Part shown: positions 53,595-63,945 of the stretch, piece by piece | How positions within the stretch are numbered: position 1 is the first letter of the stretch | Layout: every line of letters starts with the position of its first letter | DNA from: Eustoma russellianum | Taxonomy: Eukaryota > Streptophyta > Magnoliopsida > Gentianales > Gentianaceae | DNA length: 64,000 nucleotides | Reading direction: 5' to 3' | NCBI GenBank assembly: GCA_036186865.1 | Contig: AP025054.1 | Coordinates: 25,590,118-25,654,117, forward strand | Position numbers and translations under genes: made by a program | Notes under the pieces: generated by a model | What the model was told of the DNA's origin: nothing | Seen by the model: the letters and a program-made list of their open reading frames with translations, nothing else | The model's database searches: none

Positions 53595-54393
53595 CTGAAA
53601 TTTATCAACACATTATACGTTTAGTACACTTTTTTTATCATTGATTTCAACATCGTGGAATTATGTATCTTTTTGTTAGGATAAATAACGGGTTTTTATA
53701 ATTATCTTAATCATTTTTATCCTAAATTAGTGTTGGCATGTGTTTGACTAACAGATAATGAACATGTGACAATTGTCTTTATTTACATGAAAAGTTATTT
53801 GACTTTATCAAATACTCTTAGATGATAATTAAATAACTTCAAATTTGAACTTGAGCGACACTTTGATTGGAAATATGTGTAGTTGTCCCATAGGAATGCA
53901 GGCTATAAATGAAGAATGAATACGACAGTTCAAGTCATCTCCTTAGAGGGATCATCCCCTAGTGAGAATCAAAATCGGATAGAAACTAATATCTCTCTCA
54001 GATCTTACTATCCTTGCTGCGTCTTCGACCATTGCGTCAAGAACTGTGTTACGAGATAACTTTTGTGTTTGAAAAAAAATAATGATTTATTGCTAACCTT
54101 CACCAGCCTCATTGAAACTAACCTTTCGGATAATTTTATTTACCAAATTCAAAAAACTATGAGAGGAGAAGTCCTCAAAGTTTCTTTTGTTCTTGCACCC
54201 TCAAAGTTTCTTTAATTCTTGCTACCAAAACATGTGTTGTCTTTGTCAGAATTAGTATATTCCCAAGCATGATTAAACATGATATCTTAGTAAGCCCTTT
54301 GTGAAATAAATGGCGTTCTGGGTATTTAATGTCTCAAATCATACAGCATCAATCTTACCAGCGTAAAATAATAACTTCAAATAGGGAACATAC
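53595..54393 (-). other. GDSL intron 4
   Basis: Donor GTATGT at 54393, acceptor TTTCAG at 53595. AT-rich. The part 53675-54060 contains TGTTAGGATAAATAACGG, TATAAATGAAG (53911) and leader-like sequence and could be a solo LTR or short LTR element, but I could not find paired ends. Confidence 0.55.
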
Positions 54394-54439
54394 CTAGAGC
54401 AACAGGATCAATAGCAAGGGCAATGTTGGTGGTGCTGAT
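54394..54439 (-). pseudogene. GDSL exon 4, downstream piece
   Basis: Encodes ISTTNIALAIDPVALG up to the donor CTAG|GTATGT. Its right edge CTGAT (54435-54439) is one copy of the copia target duplication, repeated at 60464-60468, where the exon resumes. Confidence 0.85.
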
Positions 54440-55094
54440 TGTGAAAATTCAAATGCATTCAAGCAGCACAGCACAGTACAATTCGAATACTGTGCTCCTA
54501 CACCAAACGAACGACAAAAACACTAATGTGCATTTGATCAAACTGAAAACAACAAATATAAACGGAAAATGCAATGTTTCCGTGAGGAAGATAACCAAGG
54601 AACATAGAGAGAAAAGGAGAACGAGATCAAAGCTTGAATTAATTCCAGAAACTTCAGAATTCCTCACACATTCAATTTCGTCGAACGGGCCATATAAAGC
54701 AAGCTGAAGAAGAAGAAAAAACAACTGCCAAATTGCGAAATTACAAGAATATCCCTATATTAAACTAACTACTACTCTCTATCCTTTACACACGGGGGCA
54801 CAATGGTAAAATCCCCCATTTAAACTGCTTCCCGCGTTCTGTTCCCCCCCGTTGGCTTTCCAACCACCGTGCCAACCGAACCATCCATCTTTCTTCCTGC
54901 TCCCTTCGATCTCCTGCTCTTCAACCGCAATCCTCGTCATGTTGGTGCAGCCAATAGGATGATTATGCATATTGACCCACCAATCGGATTCAATCTTTGC
55001 TGTCAACTCGGATTGCTCCATCCTCATCATCAAGCTCAACCTTCGTTGCCACGTTATGTTGAGCTGCAACACCATCACATTTTGATCATCAACA
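54440..55094 (-). repeat. 3' LTR (655 bp) of the GDSL-inserted copia element
   Basis: Forward ends TGTGAAAATTC and CATCAACA. Differs from the 5' LTR mainly by indels of one to eight bases (for example near 54776 and 54600). Confidence 0.93.
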
Positions 55095-55105
55095 CCCCCC
55101 CTCAA
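55095..55105 (-). other. Polypurine tract of the GDSL-inserted copia element
   Basis: Minus-strand TTGAGGGGGGG immediately before the LTR start TGTTGATGATC. Confidence 0.85.
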
Positions 55106-55149
55106 GCGAGGCTTGCTATAGATGTTATGTATCCCCATCCTTTGAAGTA

Positions 55150-56714
55150 GCATCACCATCCTCTTATGATCCAACGCTTGGTAAAAATGTCTGCAAGCTG
55201 GAATTCTGTTTTGATCGGCATGAGCTTAACAGTGCCCTGCAACACCTTATCTCGGACAATATGGCAATCAATTTCGATATGCTTCGTTCGTTCGTGAAAA
55301 AACTGGGTTCTCTGCGATGTACAATGCACTTTTGCTATCACAAAAGAGCTCCACGGGCTCCTGTCTAGACAAGCCAAGGTCCTTCGCTAGATAGATCAAC
55401 CACTGCACCTCACACACTTGCTAATGCCATGGCGCGATATTCAGCCTCTGCTGATGATCGTGAAACCGTGGTTTGCTTTTTGGCCTTCCATGATATCAAG
55501 CTGTCTCCAAGAAACATGCAGTACCCTGTGATTGACCTCCTCGTATCCTGGCATCCTGCCCAATCCGAGTCCACAAACCCCTTTAGCCTGAGCTCTCCGG
55601 AACTTGACAATAAAATCCCTTGTCCAATAGAGTTTTTCAGATATCTTAACACTCTATGTACACCTTTCCAATGATTGACTGTGGGACAGTCCAAAAATTG
55701 ACTTAGTTGTTGTACACTAAACGCTATATCTGGCCGTGTGATAGTGAGGTATATTAGCTTGCCAACAAGTTTCCTGTAGCTTGTAATGTCATCCATAGGA
55801 TCAGAATCACCCCGAAACAACTTCACGTGGCTCTCCATGGGAGTATGCGCAGGTTTTACATCCCAGAAATCCTACCTGCTCCAGCAATTGCAGCGTATAT
55901 TTTCTTTGGTTGATGATTGTACCCATCCGTGATCTAGCCACCTCAATTCCAAGGAAGTATTTCAACTCCCCTAAGTTTTTAATACGGAATTCTGAATCCA
56001 AAGCTCCTTTCACCTCTTCAATTTCACTCAAATTCTTGCTAGCTACAATCACATCATCAACATACACAAGTAACATGAGCAGAGGACTCCCCAGATGATC
56101 TAGTGAACAAGGGTGTAATCATTTTTGGACTGGGTGAAACCCAACGAAATCAGAAAATCAGTCAGCCTTGCATTCCATTCTCTGCTTGCCTGTTTCAATC
56201 CATATAAGGATTTTTGCAATCTGCAAACCATATTACCTTCCCTTACTGATAATCCAGGAGGTGCAGACATGTATATTTCCTCATGCAGGTCCCCGTGCAA
56301 AAACGCATTGTTTACATCCAGCTGATGCACGTACCAGCCAGGCCTAGATGTCAAAGCCAACACCATCCTTACTGTGGTCATCTTAGCTACTGGAGAAAAG
56401 GTATCCTGGTAATCCACTCCAAGTTGCTGCGTATACCCCTTGGCAACCAACCTAGCCTTGTATCTCTCTATAGATCCATCAGGCTGTATTTGAGCTTGTA
56501 CACCCACTTGCACCCAATAGCCTTTTTTTCCAGGGGGAAGTTCTGCCAAGACCCACGTATTGTTACTTTCAAGTGCTGCAATCTCCTCATCCATTGCCTT
56601 TTGCCATTCAGGAGACTGGCATGCCTCTGCAAAGGAGTCAGGCTCTGTGTACCTGCTTATGTTCAATGCATATGCTTTGTACTTTGGTGCTAACGAATCA
56701 AATGAATATATCAT
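55150..56714 (-). pseudogene. Copia reverse transcriptase and RNase H
   Basis: RT: NNTWVLAELPPGKKG (~56545), YKARLVAKGYTQQLGVDY (~56410-56460), FSPVAKMTTVR (~56385), QLDVNNAFLHGDL (~56295), LYGLKQASREW (~56205), a frame change near 56100, LLVYVDDVIVASKN (~56035-56075) with catalytic DD. RNase H: GFVDSDWAG (~55565), SSAEAEYRA (~55425-55450), FCDSKSALYIA (~55340) and ERTKHIEIDCHIVRDK (~55250), giving the acidic residues. Frame changes near 56100, 55850 and 55400 disrupt an otherwise complete domain set. Confidence 0.92.
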
Positions 56715-58110
56715 GTAGGAGGATGAGGAGTAGTGAGTTTCGAAGAGGACAGTGACTCGAGGTGTGAAATGGTTTTAGGGTGTACTGGCGAGATTGCAGA
56801 AATATTGACTAAGATATTTGGGGGGGTTGCCTTGCACGAGTTGGCCTTGCAGCAGGCATGTCAACATGTATGGATTGGATTGCTATTTCTGGAGATGGGT
56901 CAGCATTGGGGGCTTACTGGTATGGGACAGTTATGGTTTGGGGAAGTAGGCTGTTGTGGAGCATCATGTGGCTTGATGGCATGCTGGTCAGATCATTGAG
57001 TGGAACTTGATTCTCAGGTGCGTGGGTGAAGTCATCATGGATTTCAACGGATGACCTGTGGATTTGTGGACTAGGGAGACTATACAAGTGAGTTTGGCTT
57101 GTCTGTGGAATGAGTGTTGGCATTGAAGGTAGTCTGTAGGGGTGAGGACGACGTTGGATAGATTCCCCTGTGCCCCTTTCCTGAAGGAAACACTCCTTCG
57201 TGAAAAATTACATCTCTGGATATGAACACTTCTTTGGTGGTCAAGTCTTGCAATATATAGCCCTTTGTGGTATATGACATTCCAAGGAAGACACTCTTCC
57301 TGGCTCTGGGGGTGATTTTTCTTTGACGGGTTGACATTTGTTGCAAAACACAAGCAACCAAATATTCTGAGGTGACTGTATGAAGGACTTTTGTCGTAGA
57401 GTTTCTGAAAAGGAGTTTTATGGTCTAGAAGAGGTGATGGGGTCAAGTTGATGAGGTATACTGCGTGTTGCACGCAAACCCCCAGTACATGGCTGGAACA
57501 TGGGACTGGAACTTCAGGGCTCTGGCAACGTTAAGGATGTGCTGGTGTTTCGCTCTACCAGTCCATTCTGTTGTGGTGTGTATACACAACTGGTTTGGTG
57601 CACTATGCCTTTTGATGCATAAAATGGATTCATCTTGAACTCACTCCATTATCAGTCCTTATGACTTTATGTGTTTCTCAAACTGGACATTGACATATAT
57701 GCAAAAACTTTCAATAATGCTCCTTGTTTCCGATTTAGACTTCATAAGGTACACCCAACAATATCTAGAGTAATCATCAACAATGGTAAGAAAGTAATGC
57801 TTGTTTATACAATGTGGGATGTTTGTATGGACCCCATATGTCCATGTGCACAAGACAAAAGGGAGAATCAGAAACTGAATGTGAGATCCCAAATGGGGCT
57901 CTTTTCTGTTTAGCTAATGGGCATACAGGTACATGTTGAGGGATGTGAGGGAGCTGATACAAGAGGGTCAGATTTGCTAATTTCTAGAATTCTGGAGTGA
58001 GAAGGGTGTCCAAGTCTTGAATGCCAGAGATTTGAAGGGGATGAATCTGATATAGCAGCATGAGCCTGGGAAGTGCTGTTTTGAACATTCATATGGTATA
58101 GGCCTTGTAT
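56715..58110 (-). pseudogene. Copia integrase remnant and linker
   Basis: LWHSRLGHPSHSRI (~58030) supplies the two His; KQKRAPFGISHS and VHMDIWGPYKHPT (~57830) the first catalytic Asp; VDDYSRYCWVYLMKSKSETR (~57740-57800) the core. The second Asp and Glu region (~57520-57650) is badly frameshifted. LLDHKTPFQKLYDKSP and FGCLCFAT (~57360-57430) mark the core's end, followed by VFLGMSYTTKGY (~57280). The linker to RT (56720-57080) is frameshifted. Confidence 0.88.
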
Positions 58111-58239
58111 AACTTCAGCTAAACCAATCGTCTTCTTGCTGAAATGGTCCTGAAGATAGACATATATTAGAGTGAAAGGTCAGATCAATGCTACTGGTCT
58201 TTGTAAGCTGGCTGAGTGACAACAGATTAAAGGAGAAAG

Positions 58240-58500
58240 AAGGAACGTGTGTAGAACATCTTTAAGTGTCAGGTAGGATTGATGTTGACTGTACCAACAT
58301 GGGTGACTGGGGCAAGGTTATTGTTTGGTAACTTACTGATACAGAACATACTGGATGATACGAGCTAAACAAAGATAAGGAATGGCATATATGGTCTGTA
58401 GCACCAGAGTCCAATATCCATATGCATGAATCATAAAGAGGACCATTACCTGGCTGCTTGGCAGAGACACTAGTCTGCTGAGCTGACATCACGGCATGGT
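58240..58500 (-). pseudogene. Copia protease remnant
   Basis: WILDSGATDHICHSLSLF near 58390-58440 holds the catalytic DSG. The frame ends at a stop near 58262 before joining the integrase region. Confidence 0.85.
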
Positions 58501-58649
58501 TGCCCCTTGGCCCTCATCATTGTGTCCACAGCCATCATCGTGTCTCCTCTCTTTCTTCTCCTGCAACAGTCTCATTAGTTGATCATATTGCTCAAGTGTG
58601 AGTGATGGAGCCATCTGTGAAGGTACACTCACTAAGTCATCATGCACAC

Positions 58650-59780
58650 CATCAACATTTTGGTACTGATACATTGCCCTTGGCTGTACACATCTGTTCC
58701 CTAATATTGTAATTCTCATTTTCAACACAATTTACCATGCTTTTGGGCTTAAAACCCGGGGGAAAGCCATGCTTCTTATAGCATCTATCTACAGTGTGGC
58801 CTATCAAAATACAAAAGGTACAGCACAGGTGCCTTAGAGTTCGTATGAAGAAGGTTTTTGAATTCTTTCGTAAAACCCATGCTGCCAAACTGATCTGTGG
58901 CCAACCTGCACCAGACCCTGATCCAACTGGCAGGGTTTTCTCTTCTGCCCATAGGGAGCCACCCTTAGTATACCACCATCAGAGCAACCTATCACCATTG
59001 AGGGATGTAGAGTAAACGTATCTTGCACTGGAGAGTAGTTGCAAGTTTCTTTCTAACTTCACTTGCCATTGACAAAGTGGATTTTAGATCGGGGCAAACG
59101 GACTCATCAACAGGACCTGTGACTTCACAAGGTTCAAATTCATCCATTAATCCCTAATAAATCGGATTACATAGTCATCCTCAATTGATATTTGTTGAAT
59201 TGGTGGCACGAAACCATTACAAGTATTTACATCTATTGCATATACATCTCGGATATGGAAACGCAAGTACGGCATCCAATTCTTCCCATATTACCTTCAC
59301 CGCATGGGGAGTACTCTGTGACCGAACTAGTTTCCTGCCTAGTAGCATAAAACTGCTCCTGCAGGTCAGACATCCTAAACACATCCGCATTACCATACCT
59401 ATGCTTCAAATCACTCCATATATCACAAGCATTATCAAACCACATAATGCTCTGACCAATCGAAGGTATAACAGATTAACAATCCATGATGCAACCATGT
59501 TATTTGCTCTGGTCCAGGCTATGTACTTACGATCCAATTCAGGAGGTTTGGGGATCATACCTGTGACAAAGCCTACTTTATTCTTCGACTCCAAGGCTCT
59601 TCTGAAGGCTCTGCTCCAACTATGGAAATTATTTCCATCAAGAAGAGGCTGAACAAGCACAAGAGAAGGATTGTCACTAGGATGCAAATACAACGAATCA
59701 TCGTAGGGTCCGTAGGCGCAAAATTCACTGCGCTATTCGAAGAGCTTGGTGTATTCTGAATGTTTGCCATAAAGCTACCA
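58650..59780 (-). pseudogene. Copia gag remnant
   Basis: Start near 59770 (MANIQNTPSSSNSAVNFAPT), a frame change near 59700, then LHPSDNPSLVLVQPLLDGNN and FHSWSRAFRRALESKNKVGF (59600-59690), the UBN2-type gag core; RYGNADVFRMSDLQEQFYA (~59340-59400). The zinc knuckle CTFCILIGHTVDRCYKKHGF (58750-58810) keeps its CCHC ligands. Frame changes occur near 59440, 59230 and 58890. Confidence 0.88.
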
Positions 59781-59804
59781 AAATTCATCAGACGTAAGAA
59801 ATTC

Positions 59805-59816
59805 GCTCTGATACCA
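59805..59816 (-). other. Primer binding site, initiator Met tRNA
   Basis: Minus-strand TGGTATCAGAGC, a perfect 12-base complement to initiator Met tRNA, abutting the 5' LTR with no gap. Confidence 0.95.
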
Positions 59817-60463
59817 TGTGAAAATTCAAATGCATTCAAGCAGCACAGCACAGTACAATTCGAATACTGTGCTCCTACACCAAACGAACACAAAAACACT
59901 AATGTGCATTTGATCAAACTGAAAACAACAAATATAAACGGAAAATGCAATGTTTCCGTGAGGAAGATAACCAAGGAACATAGAGAGAAGGAGAACGAGA
60001 TCAAAGCTTGAATTAATTCCAGAAACTTCAGAATTCCTCACACTTCAATTTCGTCGAACGGCCATATAAAGCAAGCTGAAGAAGAAGAAAAAATAACTGC
60101 CAAATTGCGAAATTACAAGAATATCCCTATATTAAACTACTACTCCTTTTACACACGGGGGCACAATGGTAAAATCCCCCATTTAAACTGCTTCCGCTTC
60201 CCGCGTTCTGTTCCCCCCGTTGGCTTTCCAACCACCGTGCCAACCGAACCATCCATCTTTCTTCCTGCTCCCTTCGATCTCCTCTGCTTCAACCGCAATC
60301 CTCGTCATGTTGGTGCAGCCAATAGGATGATTATGCATATTGACCCACCAATCGGATTCAATCTTTGCTGTCAACTCGGATTGCTCCATCCTCATCATCA
60401 AGCTCAACCTTCGTTGCCACGTTATGTTGAGCTGCAACACCATCACATTTTTGATCATCAACA
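59817..60463 (-). repeat. 5' LTR (647 bp) of the GDSL-inserted copia element
   Basis: Ends as in 54440-55094; followed by CTGAT (60464-60468) and GDSL exon 4. Confidence 0.93.
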
Positions 60464-60468
60464 CTGAT

Positions 60469-60672
60469 GTAAATGAATTTTGCAGAAGTGAAATTTCCAT
60501 TGAGATCATCAACAAGTAGCTTAAGTTTGGTATTGAAAAGTACAACAGCATTGTTGATTGCATCCACACATCCAGATGCATTTACAGGATTCATATCCAC
60601 TGCTGCTGGTATACACCCTAAGTTCCCAAGGTTGAATATGGCAAATTTTTTGGCATTCAATTCTACCAAGTC
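60469..60672 (-). pseudogene. GDSL exon 4, upstream piece
   Basis: Acceptor GGAGACAG before 60672. Encodes DLVELNAKKFAIFNLGNLGC and CVDAINNAVVLFNTKLKLLV, DDLNGNFTSAKFIY; this is the GxGPxGC-type block of GDSL enzymes with the normal GP replaced by GN. Confidence 0.88.
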
Positions 60673-60754
60673 CTGTCTCCAAAGTTAAATGTTAGTGCTC
60701 TTTTCAGTTATAACAACTTTATAAAAAAAAAATCGTATGTCACGATCAAATAAT

Positions 60755-60900
60755 TAGAGCCCAAAATACAACAACAACAACATTACTCAATTGTCTTAGA
60801 AGCTTCCGCCTATGACGAGGAATGAGGGAGTCGGATGTACGAAACGATAGCCATGTTTTAGAAACACACAAAGGTTGTTTCCTGATGATCCATAATAAAA
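60755..60900 (+). mobile_element. Possible SINE fragment
   Basis: ACAACAACAACATTACTCAAT, then TCGGATGTACG and CACACAAAGGTTGTTTCC recall the middle and 3' parts of tRNA-derived plant SINEs of the TS type. No head, tail or duplication could be set. Confidence 0.35.
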
Positions 60901-61365
60901 GTTGGGTCAAACTGTGTCGATTAACTGCTACTACTACTTCAAAATATAAGAAGTGCAACCAATTTATTGAGTCATTTTGCTTTATTCCATCATATTCCAG
61001 AGTCAAAAAGAGTTTGAGCCCAAATGCAACAAAGCCTGTAGTTAATCATAGATCATAGTTATTTTTATTTTTATTTAAACATAGCCTAAATAGAAGAATC
61101 TTTACAAGCCAAATAATGACTTAAACCACGATTGATGATAAATCTTGTTTCAATAAGTTGCTCAAACAACAATTACATCACGATTACAACTCTTATCAAT
61201 CTTGCAGATAAAACCAAGCAATTGGAGAAAAAAAATGATTGACCAACTATGGTGGGCATAAATAAAAATGAATCGACTATGAGATGTCGTCCATGAATAG
61301 ATATACATATATACTTATATGTGTGTCACAACATATATGAGAGATAGATGAAACAAAATGACGTT

Positions 61366-61525
61366 TCCGATGCACTACACTCCCATGTTCACGTAGGATT
61401 CAGAGAGACCGGATCGTTTCCGGAGAGGACTTTGCGATGTGATTTACGCAGCTTTGCCTAAACTTTAGAGGTTGTTCTTGCGGCTTGAAGCAGCAACCTT
61501 ACCAGTTAATTCGAGGACCCTCTCA
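61366..61525 (-). mobile_element. Au-like SINE, copy 1
   Basis: Minus-strand AACTGGTAAGGTTGCTGC ... TGCGTAAATCACATCGCAA ... GATCCGGTC... TACGTGAACATGGGAGTG. Head box A-like and central GATCCGG words match copies 2 and 3; it lacks part of the box B region (GAGGTCACGGG) present in copy 3. Confidence 0.65.
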
Positions 61526-61666
61526 AGATATAGAAACAAAGAAAAAAAAAGGAAAAATAATAAAAAATGAATCGACTATGAGATGTCGTCCATGAATATA
61601 TACATATATACTTATATATGTGTCACAAACATATATGAGAGATAGACGAAACAAAATGATGTTTCT

Positions 61667-61835
61667 GGTGCACTACACTCCCGTGTTCGCGTAGGATTCG
61701 GAGAGAGACCGGATCATTTCCGGAGTAGGAACATCGCTTTGCGATCTGATGTACGCAGTTTTACCCTAAATTTTAGAGGCTGTTCTCGCGGCTTTAAGTA
61801 GCAACCTTACCAGTTACTCCAAAGGCCGCTCTCAA
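61667..61835 (-). mobile_element. Au-like SINE, copy 2
   Basis: Same structure as copy 1, with GGAGTAACTGGTAAGGTTGC and TACGCGAACACGGGAGTGTA; also missing the box B region. Confidence 0.65.
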
Positions 61836-61973
61836 CAAATAAAAGAAACAAAGAAAAAAAAAGAAAAAAGAATAAAAATGAATCGACTATGAGATGTCGT
61901 CCATGAATATACATAGAGGGACTCATATGTGTCACAAAACATATATGAGAGATTGAGGAAACAAAAAACATTC

Positions 61974-62155
61974 TCGGTGCAATAGGTTTCTGTGTTTATG
62001 CAGGGTTTAGAGAGGAGCCGGATCGCTTTGCGATCAGATGTACACAGTCTTATTCTGCACTTTGTGCAAGAGGCTCTTTCTACTGCTCAAACCCGTGACC
62101 TCAAGATCACAAATCAACAACCCTACCAGTTGCTCCAATGTTCGTCCTCAAGAGA
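61974..62155 (-). mobile_element. Au-like SINE, copy 3
   Basis: Most complete of the three: GGAGCAACTGGTAGGGTTG, GAGGTCACGGGTTTGAGCAG (box B), AAGAGCCTCTTGCACAAAG, GATCGCAAAGCGATCCGG and a TGCACCGAGAATG end with T-rich tail. Its 5' end touches the residual GDSL exon 3. Confidence 0.75.
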
Positions 62156-62169
62156 TAAAAAAACAATAA

Positions 62170-62339
62170 ATTGAAGAGACAAAAGAATGATTTAGGAAAT
62201 CGTTACTTCCAATGTTGACAACATATAAGCATTTCGTTAGGTTCATCTTCACTGCATCACTGTTCCTCTTTAATGCTATAAGCCTTGATATCGTAATTTT
62301 GTGGTTGAGTAATTGAGCTTCCAAGCCGAAATTATCTCC
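62170..62339 (-). pseudogene. GDSL exon 3, truncated
   Basis: Acceptor TATCACAG before 62339. Reads GDNFGLEAQLLNHKITISRL to VVNIGSNDFLNHSFVSSI, then runs into non-homologous sequence and TGA. The GSND block carries the conserved Asn of the GDSL oxyanion hole. No donor follows; the usual YTP..YA..L..QL segment is not found in 60673-62170. Confidence 0.85.
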
Positions 62340-62366
62340 CTGTGATATGAAAAGAAAATAAATAAA

Positions 62367-62369
62367 ATA

Positions 62370-62400
<31 letters not shown>

Positions 62401-62452
62401 TAATATATAATAATAATAATAATATATAATAATATAATGATAATAATAATAA
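62367..62452. repeat. (TAA)n/(TA)n microsatellite
   Basis: TAATAATAATAATAATAATA and TATAATATATAATAATAATA runs in GDSL intron 2. Confidence 0.95.
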
Positions 62453-63408
62453 ATACGTTATGATTAAGGAAAATGAGAAAATCAACTTTCTTTTTCTCGT
62501 AAAGAAAAATAAGTTTTTCATTATATTTTTAAAACATAAGTCGTGAAGTTGCTAACTTGCTGACATTTTTGCTAACCAGGAAATTGGTAAGATTTCTTTT
62601 TCAAACACATTTCCTGATAAACGTTTAAGTCACATTTTTTCTCTCTCTTTCTTGTTGCCATATGAAATACATAACATTTGCCCAATAATGAAAGTTGTCA
62701 AATATTATAATATATAATGTGTATTACATTTTTCAATTTTCAATGGAGTCAAGGACACACTCTTCGTTGTCTTTGGAATATGATAGAAAAAGCAAAATGA
62801 TTCAATAAATTGGCTGCACTTGTTATATTGTAAAGTAACAGTTGATCGACACAGCTTGACTTATCATTATGAGTCATTAGAAAACAACCTCTGTGTTTCT
62901 AACATATGAAGATGATTGCGTACATCCGATCCCCCTTACCTAACGCAATTGGATAATGTTGTTGTTGTATATAATGCGTATTACAATAACTAAGGCAATT
63001 TGATAATGTTGTTGTTGTTTTTTACTATGGATATTGATGCAGTCGCATAGTTTAAACGAATCTAATTCAAGCATGATTCTGTTTAAATGATCAATGAATT
63101 CAAATATAACCTAAGAGAACCAAAGAGATTGATGCCCTAACTTGAACACTACACAACTTGAAATGCACTTAAGAACGTGACTTCAACATTCATGGTTTCC
63201 TGCAAAACCTTTTAAATAACTACTCATTGTATTAGAACCTCCCGACTATAGTAAAGTAAATGAGACGGATGTATGCAACGTTACTTATATGTTCGAAACG
63301 TCGACAAACTTTGTACTTATTTTAATACTTTCTGGTCATAATTTTCTTTTTTTCTTTTTTGCTTAAGCACAATGAGAAACTGGTAGCAATGCTTGATAAA
63401 TAGCTTAC
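62453..63408 (-). other. GDSL intron 2, remainder
   Basis: AT-rich. Around 62925-63025, GTACATCCGATCCCCCTTACC and two CAATT(T/G)GATAATGTTGTTGT words form a short direct duplication and recall a minus-strand TS-type SINE fragment. Nothing else recognised. Confidence 0.45.
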
Positions 63409-63481
63409 CAAATGTTTTCCTGTTTCCTGGCGGATTCCAGCAGCTCCTGATGCATAGTTTACACCATTGAAGATAGCTGGC
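63409..63481 (-). pseudogene. GDSL exon 2
   Basis: 73 nt between acceptor TTAACAG and donor GTAAGC. Encodes AIFNGVNYASGAAGIRQETG and KHL, the ANYASGAAGI block typical of this family; it joins in phase to exon 3 (KHL-GDN). Confidence 0.9.
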
Positions 63482-63583
63482 CTGTTAATGCAAGAATTGG
63501 TTTTGATGATTTGCACACAACGAGAGAAGGTTAAAAAACAAGTGTGATTGAAATATCTTTAAATAATAGAAAAAAATGTCTTC

Positions 63584-63945
63584 TGAGAAATCAAACGCTC
63601 TATGGAGCGCTACTTCTGAGGACAGAAAGTTTCAAACTGAGCCTAATAGCGCTCTAACATGTTAGAGAATAAAACTAACTTGTTTAAGGAGGTTGAGAAA
63701 TCAAACGCTCTATGGAGCGCTACTTCTGAGGACAGAAAGTTTCAAACTGAGCCTAATAGCGCTCTAACAGATCATAGAAATAAAACTTTTTTTATAGAGT
63801 TTCAAACGCTTTCGAGCGCTTCAGCTTTAAAATTATGATATTAAGCCTTCAGGACAGAAAGTTTCAAACTAGGCAATAGCGCTCTATCAGGAAAGACAAA
63901 TGAGGTTATTAAAGTTTCGAACGCTCTATTGAGCGCTACATTCAC
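63584..63945. repeat. AGCGCT palindromic array with an exact 76-bp duplication
   Basis: 63584-63659 and 63694-63769 are identical over 76 bp. A third, diverged unit spans about 63800-63892 and a fourth begins near 63912. Each has an imperfect palindrome (AAACGCTCTATGGAGCGCTA or CGAACGCTCTATTGAGCGCT) followed by GGACAGAAAGTTTCAAACT and AATAGCGCTCTAACA. It lies in the intron before GDSL exon 2. Confidence 0.9.

Larger units (their letters stand above)
54440..60463 (-). mobile_element. Ty1/copia element inserted in GDSL exon 4
   Basis: 6,024 bp, LTRs 54440-55094 and 59817-60463, perfect CTGAT duplication, perfect primer site, polypurine tract, and gag-PR-INT-RT-RH in copia order. The LTRs are nearly identical apart from a handful of small indels, so the insertion is the youngest or among the youngest here, yet its coding regions already contain several frame lesions. 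Confidence 0.95.
61260..62165 (-). repeat. Three tandem copies of a roughly 300-bp SINE-containing unit
   Basis: ATGAATCGACTATGAGATGTC starts at 61268, 61567 and 61878 (spacings 299 and 311). Each unit then has CGTCCATGAATA, a TATA(C/T)-rich stretch, GTGTCACAA, CATATATGAGAGATWG and finally an Au-like SINE on the minus strand followed by an A-rich stretch. It lies directly against the truncated exon 3. Confidence 0.85.
53365..63481 (-). pseudogene. GDSL esterase/lipase gene, exons 2-5, broken by insertions
   Basis: Plant GDSL enzymes are secreted Ser-Asp-His acyl hydrolases. Exon 2 63409-63481 (AIFNGVNYASGAAGIRQETG), exon 3 from 62339 (GDNFGLEAQLLNHKITISR ... YVVNIGSNDFLNH), exon 4 60672-60469 plus 54439-54394 (KKFAIFNLGNLGCIPAAVD ... 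NIALAIDPVALG), exon 5 53594-53365 (GQCIPGIAPCPNRNNYVFYD, DLFHPTE; Asp and His of the catalytic pair). All visible splice sites are GT/AG and phases join (CTAG+GAATT = LGI). Exon 1 with the GDS serine would lie right of the window. Lesions: exon 3 ends at TGA 62148-62150 beside a SINE array and lacks about 35 usual residues; a copia element splits exon 4; TAA at codon seven of exon 5, just before the PCC block. Confidence 0.9.

Noticed and set aside
59185..59652. 155-residue plus-strand ORF
   Set aside because: It is the reverse complement of the copia gag core on the minus strand.
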